Shown piece after piece: positions 1 to 6,354 of a stretch of 10,067 nt of DNA. The notes below the pieces were generated by a model. The model ran no database searches, was not told where the DNA came from, and saw only the letters and a list, made by a program, of their open reading frames with translations. Made by a program: the position numbers and the translations under genes. The stretch is from Lysinibacillus sp. (GTDB taxonomy: Bacteria; Bacillota; Bacilli; Bacillales_A; Planococcaceae): positions 1 to 10,067 of the forward strand of contig JAAYHP010000268.1 of the NCBI GenBank assembly GCA_012735355.1, read 5' to 3'. How positions within the stretch are numbered: position 1 is the first letter of the stretch; every line of letters begins with the position of its first letter.

Positions 1-53
1 AGGCTCGAGTCGGGCCCGTGGAAAGCGTCCCCGGAACGAAAATCAATTTTCAG
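1..53. repeat. Partial GC-rich intergenic repeat (Bacillaceae-type), cut by window edge
   Basis: The first ~40 bases are strikingly GC-rich compared with everything that follows and end in CGGAACGAAAATCAA. Read on the minus strand, the segment runs TTGATTTTCG, TTCCGGGGACGCTTTCC, ACGGGCCCG. From memory this matches the end of a GC-rich element scattered between genes in many Bacillus-like genomes (TTGATTTCCGCTCC... CGCTTTCCGCGGGC). Only one end is visible, so length, partner end and function cannot be judged. No coding frame is apparent. It could instead be an unrelated GC-rich patch. Confidence 0.45.
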
Positions 54-62
54 TTTAATATC

Positions 63-104
63 AAAAACTCATCATTTTCTTTTAAGAGAAAATGATGAGT
101 TTTT
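63..104 (-). terminator. Intrinsic terminator after brnQ, probably bidirectional
   Basis: A perfect 18-bp inverted repeat pairs 63-80 (AAAAACTCATCATTTTCT) with 87-104 around the 6-nt loop TTTAAG. It starts 22 bp beyond the brnQ stop. The outer A/T tract gives a U-run on either strand, so it can end transcription of brnQ and also of anything arriving from the left. Confidence 0.9.
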
Positions 105-125
105 ACTTTTGTCCAAACCTCTTTA

Positions 126-1478
126 TTATGCAGCTTGTTTTTCAGTTGCTGGCTTCGGCCATAGTAAACCGATAATAATTCCAACGATAGCAGGTAATAT
201 CCATCCTAAACCTAAGTCGTACATAGGTAAAAATTCTGAATAAAACTCCTTAATGGATTCGAAGAGTGAAAAGCTTAGTCCTGGTAAACTTGCCACTAAC
301 GTACTATATCCATCGAATAAACTAACAAAAAATGTGAAAATTATGGCAGAAGCGTAAACACTTCTTTTATTACTAAATAAAGGTGAGCAAAGTGCTAAAA
401 TAATTAATACTATAGCTAAAGGATACAATAACATTAACACAGGAATAGCAAATTGAATAATGTTATTTAATCCAAAATTCGCAATAATAAAGGAAACTAA
501 GCAAAGAATCGTAACGAACATTTTATAGCTAATTTTCGGAAAGACTTCATGGAAAAATTCACTACAAGAAATAATTAATCCGATACTTGTTTTCAAACAA
601 GCAAGGACGATAATGACTGCTAGTAATATTGCTCCGTAACGTCCGAAATAATGTTGTGCTACCGCTGCAAAAATTAAGCCACCATTTTCGTAAGTTCCGA
701 TAGAGGATACACTTGATGCACCCATGTACGCAATAAGTCCGTAAATTAGCACCATTAATGCCATAGCGAAAATACCGGATTTTAAAGTTGCCTTCGCAAT
801 CTCTTTTTTATCGGTAATACCTTGTCGTTTAATCGCGTTAATAACGACGATACCGAATGCTAGGGACGCCAGGGCATCCATCGTATTATACCCTTCTTTA
901 AAACCTGTAATAAAGGCAAGATCAATATAATCTCCTATCGGTTGTCCGAAAGCACCCATCGGTTTTAAGATGGCAATAATAATTAAAATAAATAAGAAAA
1001 TTAAAAAGGCAGGAGTTAAATATTTACCGATATAGTCAACGATTTTTGCCGGGTTTAATGAGAAGTAAAAAACAATAGCAAAAAACACAAGACTAAAAAT
1101 TCCTAATAATAAACTCCCATATTGAGGATCGATAAAGGGTTCGAAACCTACAACGAATGGAACCGTTGCTGTTCGCGGAATTGCAAAGAAGGGACCGATT
1201 GTTAAGTAAAGAGCAATGGAAAAAGATAACCCAAATATTGGATGAACCCTTCCTGCTAATTCACGTAAACTATTGCTTCCAGATAAACCGAAAGCGATGA
1301 CTCCTAAAAAGGGAAGTCCGATAGCAGTCGTTAAAAATCCAATTAATGCAGGCCAATAGTTTGTGCCAGCTAGTTGTCCCATTTGAATTGGAAAAATTAA
1401 ATTTCCGGCACCGAAAAACATGCCGAATAACATTGTTCCAATAACTGCATAAGTGGAAAATGAAATTGTTTGTTTCAT
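126..1478 (-). CDS. brnQ: Branched-chain amino acid transport carrier, LIVCS family (BrnQ)
   Basis: A polytopic inner-membrane carrier that takes up leucine, isoleucine and valine coupled to a cation gradient (family knowledge). The 450-residue length is normal for the family, which has about 12 membrane helices. Long hydrophobic stretches run through the whole protein, and the N-terminal signature MFFGAGNLIFP is at residues 20-30. The C-terminus is a short charged tail (WPKPATEKQAA). The ATG at 1476-1478 is preceded on the minus strand by AAAGGAG (1487-1493), 8 nt away, which fixes the start. The gene is transcribed away from the M20 amidohydrolase and ends just before a strong terminator, so it is probably monocistronic. 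No T-box or other long leader fits in the 195-bp gap. Family assignment is secure. Which branched-chain amino acid is preferred cannot be read from sequence. Confidence 0.95.
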   Translation of the reverse strand: MKQTISFSTYAVIGTMLFGMFFGAGNLIFPIQMGQLAGTNYWPALIGFLTTAIGLPFLGVIAFGLSGSNSLRELAGRVHPIFGLSFSIALYLTIGPFFAIPRTATVPFVVGFEPFIDPQYGSLLLGIFSLVFFAIVFYFSLNPAKIVDYIGKYLTPAFLIFLFILIIIAILKPMGAFGQPIGDYIDLAFITGFKEGYNTMDALASLAFGIVVINAIKRQGITDKKEIAKATLKSGIFAMALMVLIYGLIAYMGASSVSSIGTYENGGLIFAAVAQHYFGRYGAILLAVIIVLACLKTSIGLIISCSEFFHEVFPKISYKMFVTILCLVSFIIANFGLNNIIQFAIPVLMLLYPLAIVLIILALCSPLFSNKRSVYASAIIFTFFVSLFDGYSTLVASLPGLSFSLFESIKEFYSEFLPMYDLGLGWILPAIVGIIIGLLWPKPATEKQAA

Positions 1479-1521
1479 GTTTTATACTCCTTTAAAAAAG
1501 AATATACCCATTTTAGCAACA

Positions 1522-1551
1522 TTTATACGCACAATCTATAACATTAGTTAA
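1522..1551 (-). promoter_or_regulatory. Possible sigma-A promoter of brnQ
   Basis: On the minus strand, TTAACT (1546-1551, four of six matches to the -35 consensus) is separated by 18 bp from TATAAA (1522-1527, five of six to the -10 box). Transcription would begin near 1515, leaving a leader of about 35 nt with the AAAGGAG site. In AT-rich DNA such matches arise by chance, so this is tentative. Confidence 0.35.
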
Positions 1552-1659
1552 AGTAAAAATATAGGAAATTTTCATTCTAGTTAGTATATTCAATAGATTT
1601 ATAGCAAGAACGTTCATACCAATTTTTGTATATATTGTATTATGGACAATGAACAATAA

Positions 1660-1666
1660 GAGGAAG
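1660..1666 (+). promoter_or_regulatory. Ribosome binding site deciding the M20 amidohydrolase start
   Basis: GAGGAAG lies only 1 nt before the GTG at 1668 but 7 nt before the in-frame TTG at 1674. The normal Bacillus spacing of 6-9 nt favours TTG at 1674 as the true start, two codons inside the longest open frame. Confidence 0.6.
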
Positions 1667-1673
1667 TGTGCAA

Positions 1674-2864
1674 TTGCTTGAAAAGTGGCATCAAGAAGTT
1701 GAACATGTTTACCCGCAAATGGTTGCTTGGAGAAGATATTTGCATGAACATCCAGAACTTCCTTTTCATGAAGAAAATACTTCAAGAATGGTCGGAGATA
1801 TTTTAGCGGGATACGGTATTGAAGTAGAACGGAATGTAGGTGGTTTTGGAGTTGTTGGTATATTAAAAGGAGCAAATCCAGGTCCAACAATTGCACTCCG
1901 AGCTGATATGGACGCTTTACCAATTCAAGAAGAAAATGAAATTCCGTACAAATCAAAAGTGCCAAATGTAATGCATGCTTGTGGGCATGATGCGCATACG
2001 GCAACGTTGTTAGGTGTAGCAAAAATTTTAAGTAAATATCGAGATGCCATAAATGGAACGGTAAAGTTTATTTTCCAACCAGCTGAAGAAGAAGCACCGG
2101 GTGGAGCCATTCGTATGATTGCAGATGGTGTGCTGGAAGGGGTAGATGTAATTTTTGCGAATCATGTACTTTCAAGCATGAGACTAGGTCACTTTACGGT
2201 TCCTATGGGAAGTGCTACTGCATCAAGTGACTATGTAGAAATTAAGATAATAGGTAAAGGAGGACATTCATCTGCCCCACATTCTGCAGTCAATCCGATT
2301 GTCATTGGAGCAATCGTTATAGATCAAATTCATATATTAATGAGCCAAAAAGTAGATCCCCTTCAGCCTGCTGTTGCAGCAATTACGATGTTTAACTCTG
2401 GAGTAGCAATAAATGTCATCCCCTCAGAAGCGACAATAGCAGGAACGGTTCGAACTTTTAGTCCAGCACAAAGAGAAAATGTAAAAAGATATTTAAAAAA
2501 CATTCTCGATCATGTGACTGTGACTTATGGAGCAACTTACGAACTGCATTATCAAGAAGGGTATCCGGCATTATTAAATTCGGAGAAAGAAACAGAGATT
2601 GTAAGAGAGGTGTTAAACAATATAGGAGGATTAGAAGTTGTTGAATCTCCTCCAATAATGGCTAGTGAAGATTTTTCTTACTATTTACAGCATGTTCCCG
2701 GAGTATATTTTTACACTGGTTCCTCCACAGACGATCCCAACACCCAATTTCCACATCACCATCCTCGATTTAATATTGATGAGCGGGTTATGAAAAATTC
2801 AGCAAAGGCTTTCCATATTATCGTGTATTATTATTTAATTTCAAAGGAGATAAGTTCTAAATAA
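1674..2864 (+). CDS. M20D family metallo-amidohydrolase (N-acyl-amino-acid / hippurate hydrolase type)
   Basis: Cytosolic binuclear-metal hydrolase that removes an acyl group from N-acylated amino acids or related amides. 396 residues from the TTG at 1674 (398 from the alternative GTG at 1668), the usual subfamily size. Landmarks, numbered from TTG: ADMDALP (77-83), HACGHDAH with predicted metal ligands Cys103 and His105, QPAEE (135-139) with catalytic Glu138 and metal-binding Glu139, His164, the dimerization-domain GGHSS (196-200), and the C-terminal MASEDF and HHHPRF motifs with a predicted ligand at about His362. A metal-binding Cys in place of Asp marks the M20D branch (IAA-amino acid hydrolase, hippuricase, N-acetyl-diaminopimelate deacetylase relatives). 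All catalytic residues are present, so it should be active. True substrate unknown. It is divergent from brnQ and followed by its own terminator. Confidence 0.93.
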   Translation: MLEKWHQEVEHVYPQMVAWRRYLHEHPELPFHEENTSRMVGDILAGYGIEVERNVGGFGVVGILKGANPGPTIALRADMDALPIQEENEIPYKSKVPNVMHACGHDAHTATLLGVAKILSKYRDAINGTVKFIFQPAEEEAPGGAIRMIADGVLEGVDVIFANHVLSSMRLGHFTVPMGSATASSDYVEIKIIGKGGHSSAPHSAVNPIVIGAIVIDQIHILMSQKVDPLQPAVAAITMFNSGVAINVIPSEATIAGTVRTFSPAQRENVKRYLKNILDHVTVTYGATYELHYQEGYPALLNSEKETEIVREVLNNIGGLEVVESPPIMASEDFSYYLQHVPGVYFYTGSSTDDPNTQFPHHHPRFNIDERVMKNSAKAFHIIVYYYLISKEISSK

Positions 2865-2874
2865 TTGAAGGAGT

Positions 2875-2915
2875 AAACAGCTATATTGACAAAAAACGTC
2901 AATTGCTGTTTTTTT
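2875..2915 (+). terminator. Intrinsic terminator after the amidohydrolase gene
   Basis: AAACAGC-tat-ATTGAC (2875-2890) pairs with GTCAAT-t-GCTGTTT around an A-rich loop, giving two paired blocks of 6 and 7 bp with a small internal bulge, then a run of T ending at 2915. It begins 10 bp after the stop codon and insulates the chemotaxis cluster from the metabolic gene. Confidence 0.85.
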
Positions 2916-3094
2916 GTTTGGTTCTTTAGAATTAAAAACCATTACTAAATAATAGGAATAGATTACTACATACAGGTATGCAATTTTTAATTTCAAATGT
3001 TTAGTTATAGGAAAACTAGAAAATTACTATTTACAGTTCGTTTTAAACTAATGACGATTTTGTAAGAGTATTATGAAGAAGTAGTTCAAAAATA

Positions 3095-3150
3095 ACCTAT
3101 TAAAAAATAGAAATGTTTTCTATTAACAAACTATTGTTATTGAAATAGGT
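3095..3150 (+). other. Nested inverted repeats in the cheW leader
   Basis: ACCTATT (3095-3101) is complementary to AATAGGT (3144-3150). Inside it, AATAGAAA (3106-3113) pairs perfectly with TTTCTATT (3117-3124) around a 3-nt loop. The stems are AT-rich and weak, and no T-run follows, so this is not a standard terminator. Possible leader structure or operator; chance is a real alternative. Confidence 0.35.
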
Positions 3151-3160
3151 AAAAAGGTAT

Positions 3161-3208
3161 CTAGAAAACTTAAGACCTAAAAATAAATAGGGATAAGTTA
3201 TTTTCTAG
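3161..3208 (+). other. 48-nt imperfect hairpin in the cheW leader
   Basis: Three stacked helices: CTAGAAAA (3161-3168) with TTTTCTAG (3201-3208), CTTA (3169-3172) with TAAG (3194-3197), and CCTA (3176-3179) with TAGG (3188-3191), closing an 8-nt A-rich loop with short bulges on both sides. The 16 potential base pairs are more than expected by accident over 48 nt. No U-tract directly follows. It lies ~130 nt before the cheW start and could act as an operator or as a structured 5' leader. Confidence 0.4.
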
Positions 3209-3337
3209 TACTACATTCCTGGTTTTTCGAAATTTTTTGGTAATTAACTTTTAGGAAACTGTTCCAATACAAAAATAATTGAAAAGTACGCAAAATATAA
3301 ACTACTTGATTAACTCCAGAAAGGAGGCGCCAAAGAG

Positions 3338-3784
3338 TTGGAAATAAATCAAGCTGGTGGAGTTCAATACGTAGTTTTTTTGATTAACAAACAATTGTAC
3401 GCTTTTTATGTTGAAGAGGTAGTGGAAATTTTACGAGTTCCAATCATAACAAGTATCCCTGGAATAAACTCCGTTATAGAAGGTGTTATTAATTTAAGAG
3501 GCAGTATCATACCGGTCTTGAATTTACATAAACGCTTTCGTTTACCAGAACCAGAAAAACATAAAAAAAATAGAATTGTCATTGTTCAAGGGAAAAATGA
3601 AAATATCGGTTTAATGGTAGAAGAAGTAAAAATGGTGACGAAGTTTGATGAAAATGATGTGGAACCCACTTCAGAACAAACAATAGAAAAAGATGTGATT
3701 GTTGGGTTTGCTAAGCATGAAGGACAAGTAATAGGTGTTTTAAATTTAGAGAAAGTTTTATACGATTACCATGTTTTAAGTTAG
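3338..3784 (+). CDS. cheW: Chemotaxis coupling protein CheW
   Basis: Adaptor that joins receptor signalling tips to the kinase CheA at the cytosolic baseplate. At 148 residues it is a single complete CheW domain (residues ~8-145) with the central signature GVINLRGSIIPV (49-60) and the N-terminal strand/helix QYVVFLINKQLYAFYVEEVVEI typical of the family. The start is a TTG at 3338, preceded by a very strong AAAGGAGG (3320-3327) at 10 nt; no ATG is better placed. It is first in a tight cluster: its TAG stop is 11 bp before the cheA ATG. The INLRG segment and the following helix closely resemble the extra CheW domain at the end of the neighbouring CheA (INLRG, then KRF and LPE), suggesting one arose from the other or both are tuned to the same receptor. 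Confidence 0.95.
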   Translation: MEINQAGGVQYVVFLINKQLYAFYVEEVVEILRVPIITSIPGINSVIEGVINLRGSIIPVLNLHKRFRLPEPEKHKKNRIVIVQGKNENIGLMVEEVKMVTKFDENDVEPTSEQTIEKDVIVGFAKHEGQVIGVLNLEKVLYDYHVLS

Positions 3785-3790
3785 AAGGTG
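3783..3790 (+). promoter_or_regulatory. Ribosome binding site deciding the cheA start
   Basis: AGAAGGTG overlaps the end of the cheW stop codon and ends 5 nt before ATG 3796. The longer frame would open at GTG 3790, inside this motif, which leaves no spacing; ATG 3796 is therefore preferred. Confidence 0.65.
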
Positions 3791-3795
3791 TGATT

Positions 3796-4470
3796 ATGGC
3801 GGAATTCGATATATCTTCCTATCTAAGTGTTTTTTTAGACGAGGTAGATGAGCAATTACAAATATTAGATACAGAAATACTTCATCTTGAAAAAGATCCA
3901 ACAAATAACGTTACAATCCAAAATATTTTTAGAGCTGCTCATACATTTAAAGGATCTTCTGCTACTAAGGGTTATGAAAAAATGAAAGAATTTACCCATC
4001 ATTTGGAAAACATTTTCGAACAAGTACGTCAAAACAAAATAACAGTAACACCGGAGTTAATTAACGTTATTTTCGAAAGTATTGATTTAATTAGACGGTT
4101 AAAAATAGCCATTTTAGATGGAACATTAGATGAAATAAATATTATTCCGTTTGTAAATAAACTAGGGGAATTTAATGAACAATCTGCTACATCTGATAAT
4201 AAAAAGCCCCTGAAGCAAGAGGCTAGGAGGCATATGTTAGAAGAACATCAAAAGACAGTGCTTTTTAATGGAATAGAGATTGGTTATAGTGCTTTTGAAA
4301 TTGATGTTCAAATAATGCAAAACGCTTTAATGAAAAATGTTAGAGCTCTCCTAGTATATAACAATATAAAAGAACTTGGAGAAATAATTGCTACATATCC
4401 GAATGTGGAAGTAATGGAAGATGAAGTACAATTTCAAGGAAGCATGAAGTTGATCATTTTAACGTTATGA
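3796..4470 (+). CDS. cheA: CheA histidine kinase, N-terminal part (Hpt/P1 and truncated P2), ends at in-frame TGA
   Basis: Phosphotransfer portion of the chemotaxis kinase. Residues 1 to ~115 form the Hpt (P1) four-helix bundle with the phospho-accepting His49 in AAHTFKGSSATKG (family consensus AHTIKG.SAT.GF). After a polar linker, residues ~156-224 start a P2-like response-regulator docking domain (VRALLVYNNIKELGEII, then YPNVE) that breaks off at LIILTL, where the TGA at 4468-4470 falls. The next codons in the same frame (ACG AAA GAA GAA, then the 4483 frame) restore the expected end of P2. This piece is therefore the front of an ordinary CheA of about 848 codons cut by one stop codon, not an independent Hpt gene family. 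It has no kinase domain and must be phosphorylated in trans if it works as a separate protein. Numbering is from ATG 3796. Confidence 0.85.
   Translation: MAEFDISSYLSVFLDEVDEQLQILDTEILHLEKDPTNNVTIQNIFRAAHTFKGSSATKGYEKMKEFTHHLENIFEQVRQNKITVTPELINVIFESIDLIRRLKIAILDGTLDEINIIPFVNKLGEFNEQSATSDNKKPLKQEARRHMLEEHQKTVLFNGIEIGYSAFEIDVQIMQNALMKNVRALLVYNNIKELGEIIATYPNVEVMEDEVQFQGSMKLIILTL
4468..4470 (+). other. In-frame TGA splitting cheA
   Basis: Reading frame 3796-6342 is continuous except for this single TGA (context TTA TGA ACG). No indel is needed: both sides are in the same frame and homologous to adjacent parts of the CheA P2 domain. One base change from TCA, CGA, GGA, AGA, TTA or TGG would create it. 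The other visible genes end in TAA or TAG, so the window gives no independent case of TGA used as a stop. Confidence 0.85.
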
Positions 4471-4482
4471 ACGAAAGAAGAA

Positions 4483-6342
4483 GTGTTAAACAGCATTAAC
4501 CAAATTTCAGAAATTGAGCGGGTAACGGTTAAACCTTTAACAGAATTAGATTTTGAAGATAATGGAACGACAAATGATAAACAGGTGCAGGAAGTAATTG
4601 AGAAGGGAATAGAACGAAAGGAAGAACAGAGGGAACTTCAGACAAAAATTAGTTCCACTGTAAGAGTTGATGTAGATAAGCTAGAGCATCTAATGAATTT
4701 AGTTGGAGAGCTTGTCATTGATCAAACAAGATTAGTCGATGTTCGAGGCCGCTTTGCACAAAAAGGGATTAATTCCGAAAGTGAATTTGAAATATTAGAT
4801 GATGTTACAAACCACTTAAGTCGAGTAATTTCTGAATTGCAAGAAGGCATGATGAAAACGAGAATGTTGCCTATTGAACAACTATTTAATCGTTTTCCAA
4901 GAATGGTTCGAGATACAGCCATCAAATCAGGGAAAAAAATCGATTTTGTTATGGAAGGGAAGCAAACGGAGCTAGATCGCACGTTAATAGAAGAAATTAG
5001 TGATCCAATAATCCATTTATTAAGAAATGCTGTTGACCATGGTATTGAAAGTCCAGAAGAACGATTAAAGTTAGGAAAGTCAGAAAATGGTCGTGTAGTA
5101 TTGCGAGCATCCCACGAAGAAAATCATATCGTTATTTCCATTACCGATGACGGTAAGGGAATAAATCCTGAAAAGATTAAAAAAACTTCCATTGAAAAAG
5201 GCATCATAACAGAAGAAGAAGCGCGAAATTTAAATGATCGCGATGCAATGTTTTTAATTTTTAATCATGGCATATCCACTGCAGAAAAAGTGACAGATAT
5301 TTCAGGACGCGGTGTCGGGATGGATATTGTAAAGTCCCATATTGAGAAACTGAATGGCATTATTGACATAAAATCGACGGTTGGCGAAGGAACGAGTTTC
5401 ATAATTAAACTACCTTTGACGTTGGCTATTATACGATCTTTATTAGTAAAGTTTGGTGAAAAAACATTTGCTATACCATTAGTTAATGTTTTAGAGATTA
5501 TTCGATTAGATCAAAGCGATATTCAAAGAATAAAAGACCAAGAAGTCGGAATGATTCGAGGAAGAGTATTGCCCCTTGTAAGAATGAAGGAGCTTTTAGG
5601 TATTTCAAATGAAAGTGAAACAATTCAGCGTAAAAAAAGAGAATTTGTAGTTGTTGTCGGAATTGCAGATAAACGAATTGGTATTATTGCTGATAAAACA
5701 ATTGGAAATCAAGAAATTGTCATTAAGTCATTAGGTTCATATATTGGAGCTCCACCATATATATCGGGGGCAACGATTATGGGGGATGGCAGTGTCGCAC
5801 TAATTCTAGATGTATCTTTAATTGTACGAGATTACGGTACCCAGATGTTGGCGCAAAAAGAAGAAGTCATGAAACAAGAATTAGAGGAAGAGAAACAAAT
5901 TGTTACCTTTAAGCTAGATAAAGAAGAATATGGAATTGAAATACAGAAGGCAAAAGACATTATTTCTGTACCCACAATAACAAAAGTGGTCCAAGCGCAA
6001 CACGACTTACTTGGACTTATAAATCTTCGTGGCAACATGTTATCAGTTATTGATTTAAGGAAACGTTTTAACCTTCCGGAAGTGAAACAAACGAAAAAAT
6101 CTCGAGTAATTGTTGTAGAAAATGGTACCGAAGATATTGGGTTTTTAGTAGATGAAGTAACTCAAGTAATAAAAGTAAATCAACTATCCATTGAACTACC
6201 ACAAGAAGAACATTATTATAACTCTTCTAAATTGATAAAGGGAGTTAGCAAATTAGGAGATCGAGTAGTTTTAATATTAGATTTTGATGAAATTTTATCT
6301 TCAATTAAATTAGATTATTTAAGTTTAAGTGAATCGTTATAG
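4483..6342 (+). CDS. cheA: CheA histidine kinase, C-terminal part (end of P2, P3-P4-P5) with fused CheW domain
   Basis: Kinase body of CheA, in the same frame as the preceding piece. From the candidate GTG at 4483 (619 residues): remnant of P2 (1-20), acidic linker, P3 dimerization helices (~55-130; LMNLVGELVIDQTRL), P4 ATPase (~130-312) with N box LLRNAVDHG (179-187), G1 DDGKG (222-226) and G2 GRGVGM (275-280), then P5 coupling domain (~315-452). A charged linker (EEVMKQELEEEKQ) leads to a second CheW-like domain (~470-606; GLINLRGNMLSVIDLRKRF), which standard CheA lacks. The ATP-site motifs are intact, so the kinase should be competent. No good Shine-Dalgarno precedes 4483 (only a weak AAAGAAGAA), so translation may depend on reinitiation after TGA, on readthrough, or the stop may be an error. 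Its TAG stop overlaps the ribosome site of the receptor gene. Confidence 0.9.
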   Translation: MLNSINQISEIERVTVKPLTELDFEDNGTTNDKQVQEVIEKGIERKEEQRELQTKISSTVRVDVDKLEHLMNLVGELVIDQTRLVDVRGRFAQKGINSESEFEILDDVTNHLSRVISELQEGMMKTRMLPIEQLFNRFPRMVRDTAIKSGKKIDFVMEGKQTELDRTLIEEISDPIIHLLRNAVDHGIESPEERLKLGKSENGRVVLRASHEENHIVISITDDGKGINPEKIKKTSIEKGIITEEEARNLNDRDAMFLIFNHGISTAEKVTDISGRGVGMDIVKSHIEKLNGIIDIKSTVGEGTSFIIKLPLTLAIIRSLLVKFGEKTFAIPLVNVLEIIRLDQSDIQRIKDQEVGMIRGRVLPLVRMKELLGISNESETIQRKKREFVVVVGIADKRIGIIADKTIGNQEIVIKSLGSYIGAPPYISGATIMGDGSVALILDVSLIVRDYGTQMLAQKEEVMKQELEEEKQIVTFKLDKEEYGIEIQKAKDIISVPTITKVVQAQHDLLGLINLRGNMLSVIDLRKRFNLPEVKQTKKSRVIVVENGTEDIGFLVDEVTQVIKVNQLSIELPQEEHYYNSSKLIKGVSKLGDRVVLILDFDEILSSIKLDYLSLSESL

Positions 6343-6354
6343 GAGGCTAAACCG

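Larger units (their letters stand above)
2916..3337. other. Non-coding AT-rich leader region upstream of cheW
   Basis: About 420 bp without any credible reading frame on either strand; the few ATG codons run into stops within a handful of codons and lack ribosome sites. It presumably carries the promoter of the chemotaxis cluster, but I found neither a convincing sigma-A pair nor a sigma-D (TAAA-N15-GCCGATAT) motility promoter. It contains two inverted-repeat structures, listed separately, and ends in AAAGGAGG (3320-3327), the cheW ribosome site. Confidence 0.7.

Noticed and set aside
1561..1581. CodY-like box (AATTTTCA half) between brnQ and the amidohydrolase gene
   Set aside because: Only about 10 of 15 positions match the CodY consensus AATTTTCWGAAAATT; in AT-rich DNA this is weak. 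CodY control of brnQ is biologically sensible but not shown here.
1513..2022. 169-codon minus-strand frame overlapping the amidohydrolase gene
   Set aside because: It lies opposite conserved M20 catalytic motifs, has no ribosome site, and its His/Leu-rich translation fits a shadow frame.
2868..2873. AAGGAG ribosome-like site after the amidohydrolase stop
   Set aside because: It leads straight into the terminator and no start codon with an open frame follows.
3041..3061. Possible sigma-D motility promoter (GACGATTT near 3053)
   Set aside because: The -10 resembles GCCGATAT at 6 of 8 positions, but no TAAA lies about 15 bp upstream; the nearest TAAA is only 5 bp away.
3252..3267. Small palindrome GGAAACTGTTCC in the cheW leader
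   Set aside because: Only four base pairs match on each side and the flanks do not extend the symmetry; too short to call an operator.
3796..6342. Frameshift as the cause of the split cheA
   Set aside because: Both halves are in the same frame and the codons just after the TGA continue the P2 homology, so a substitution to TGA explains it without an indel.
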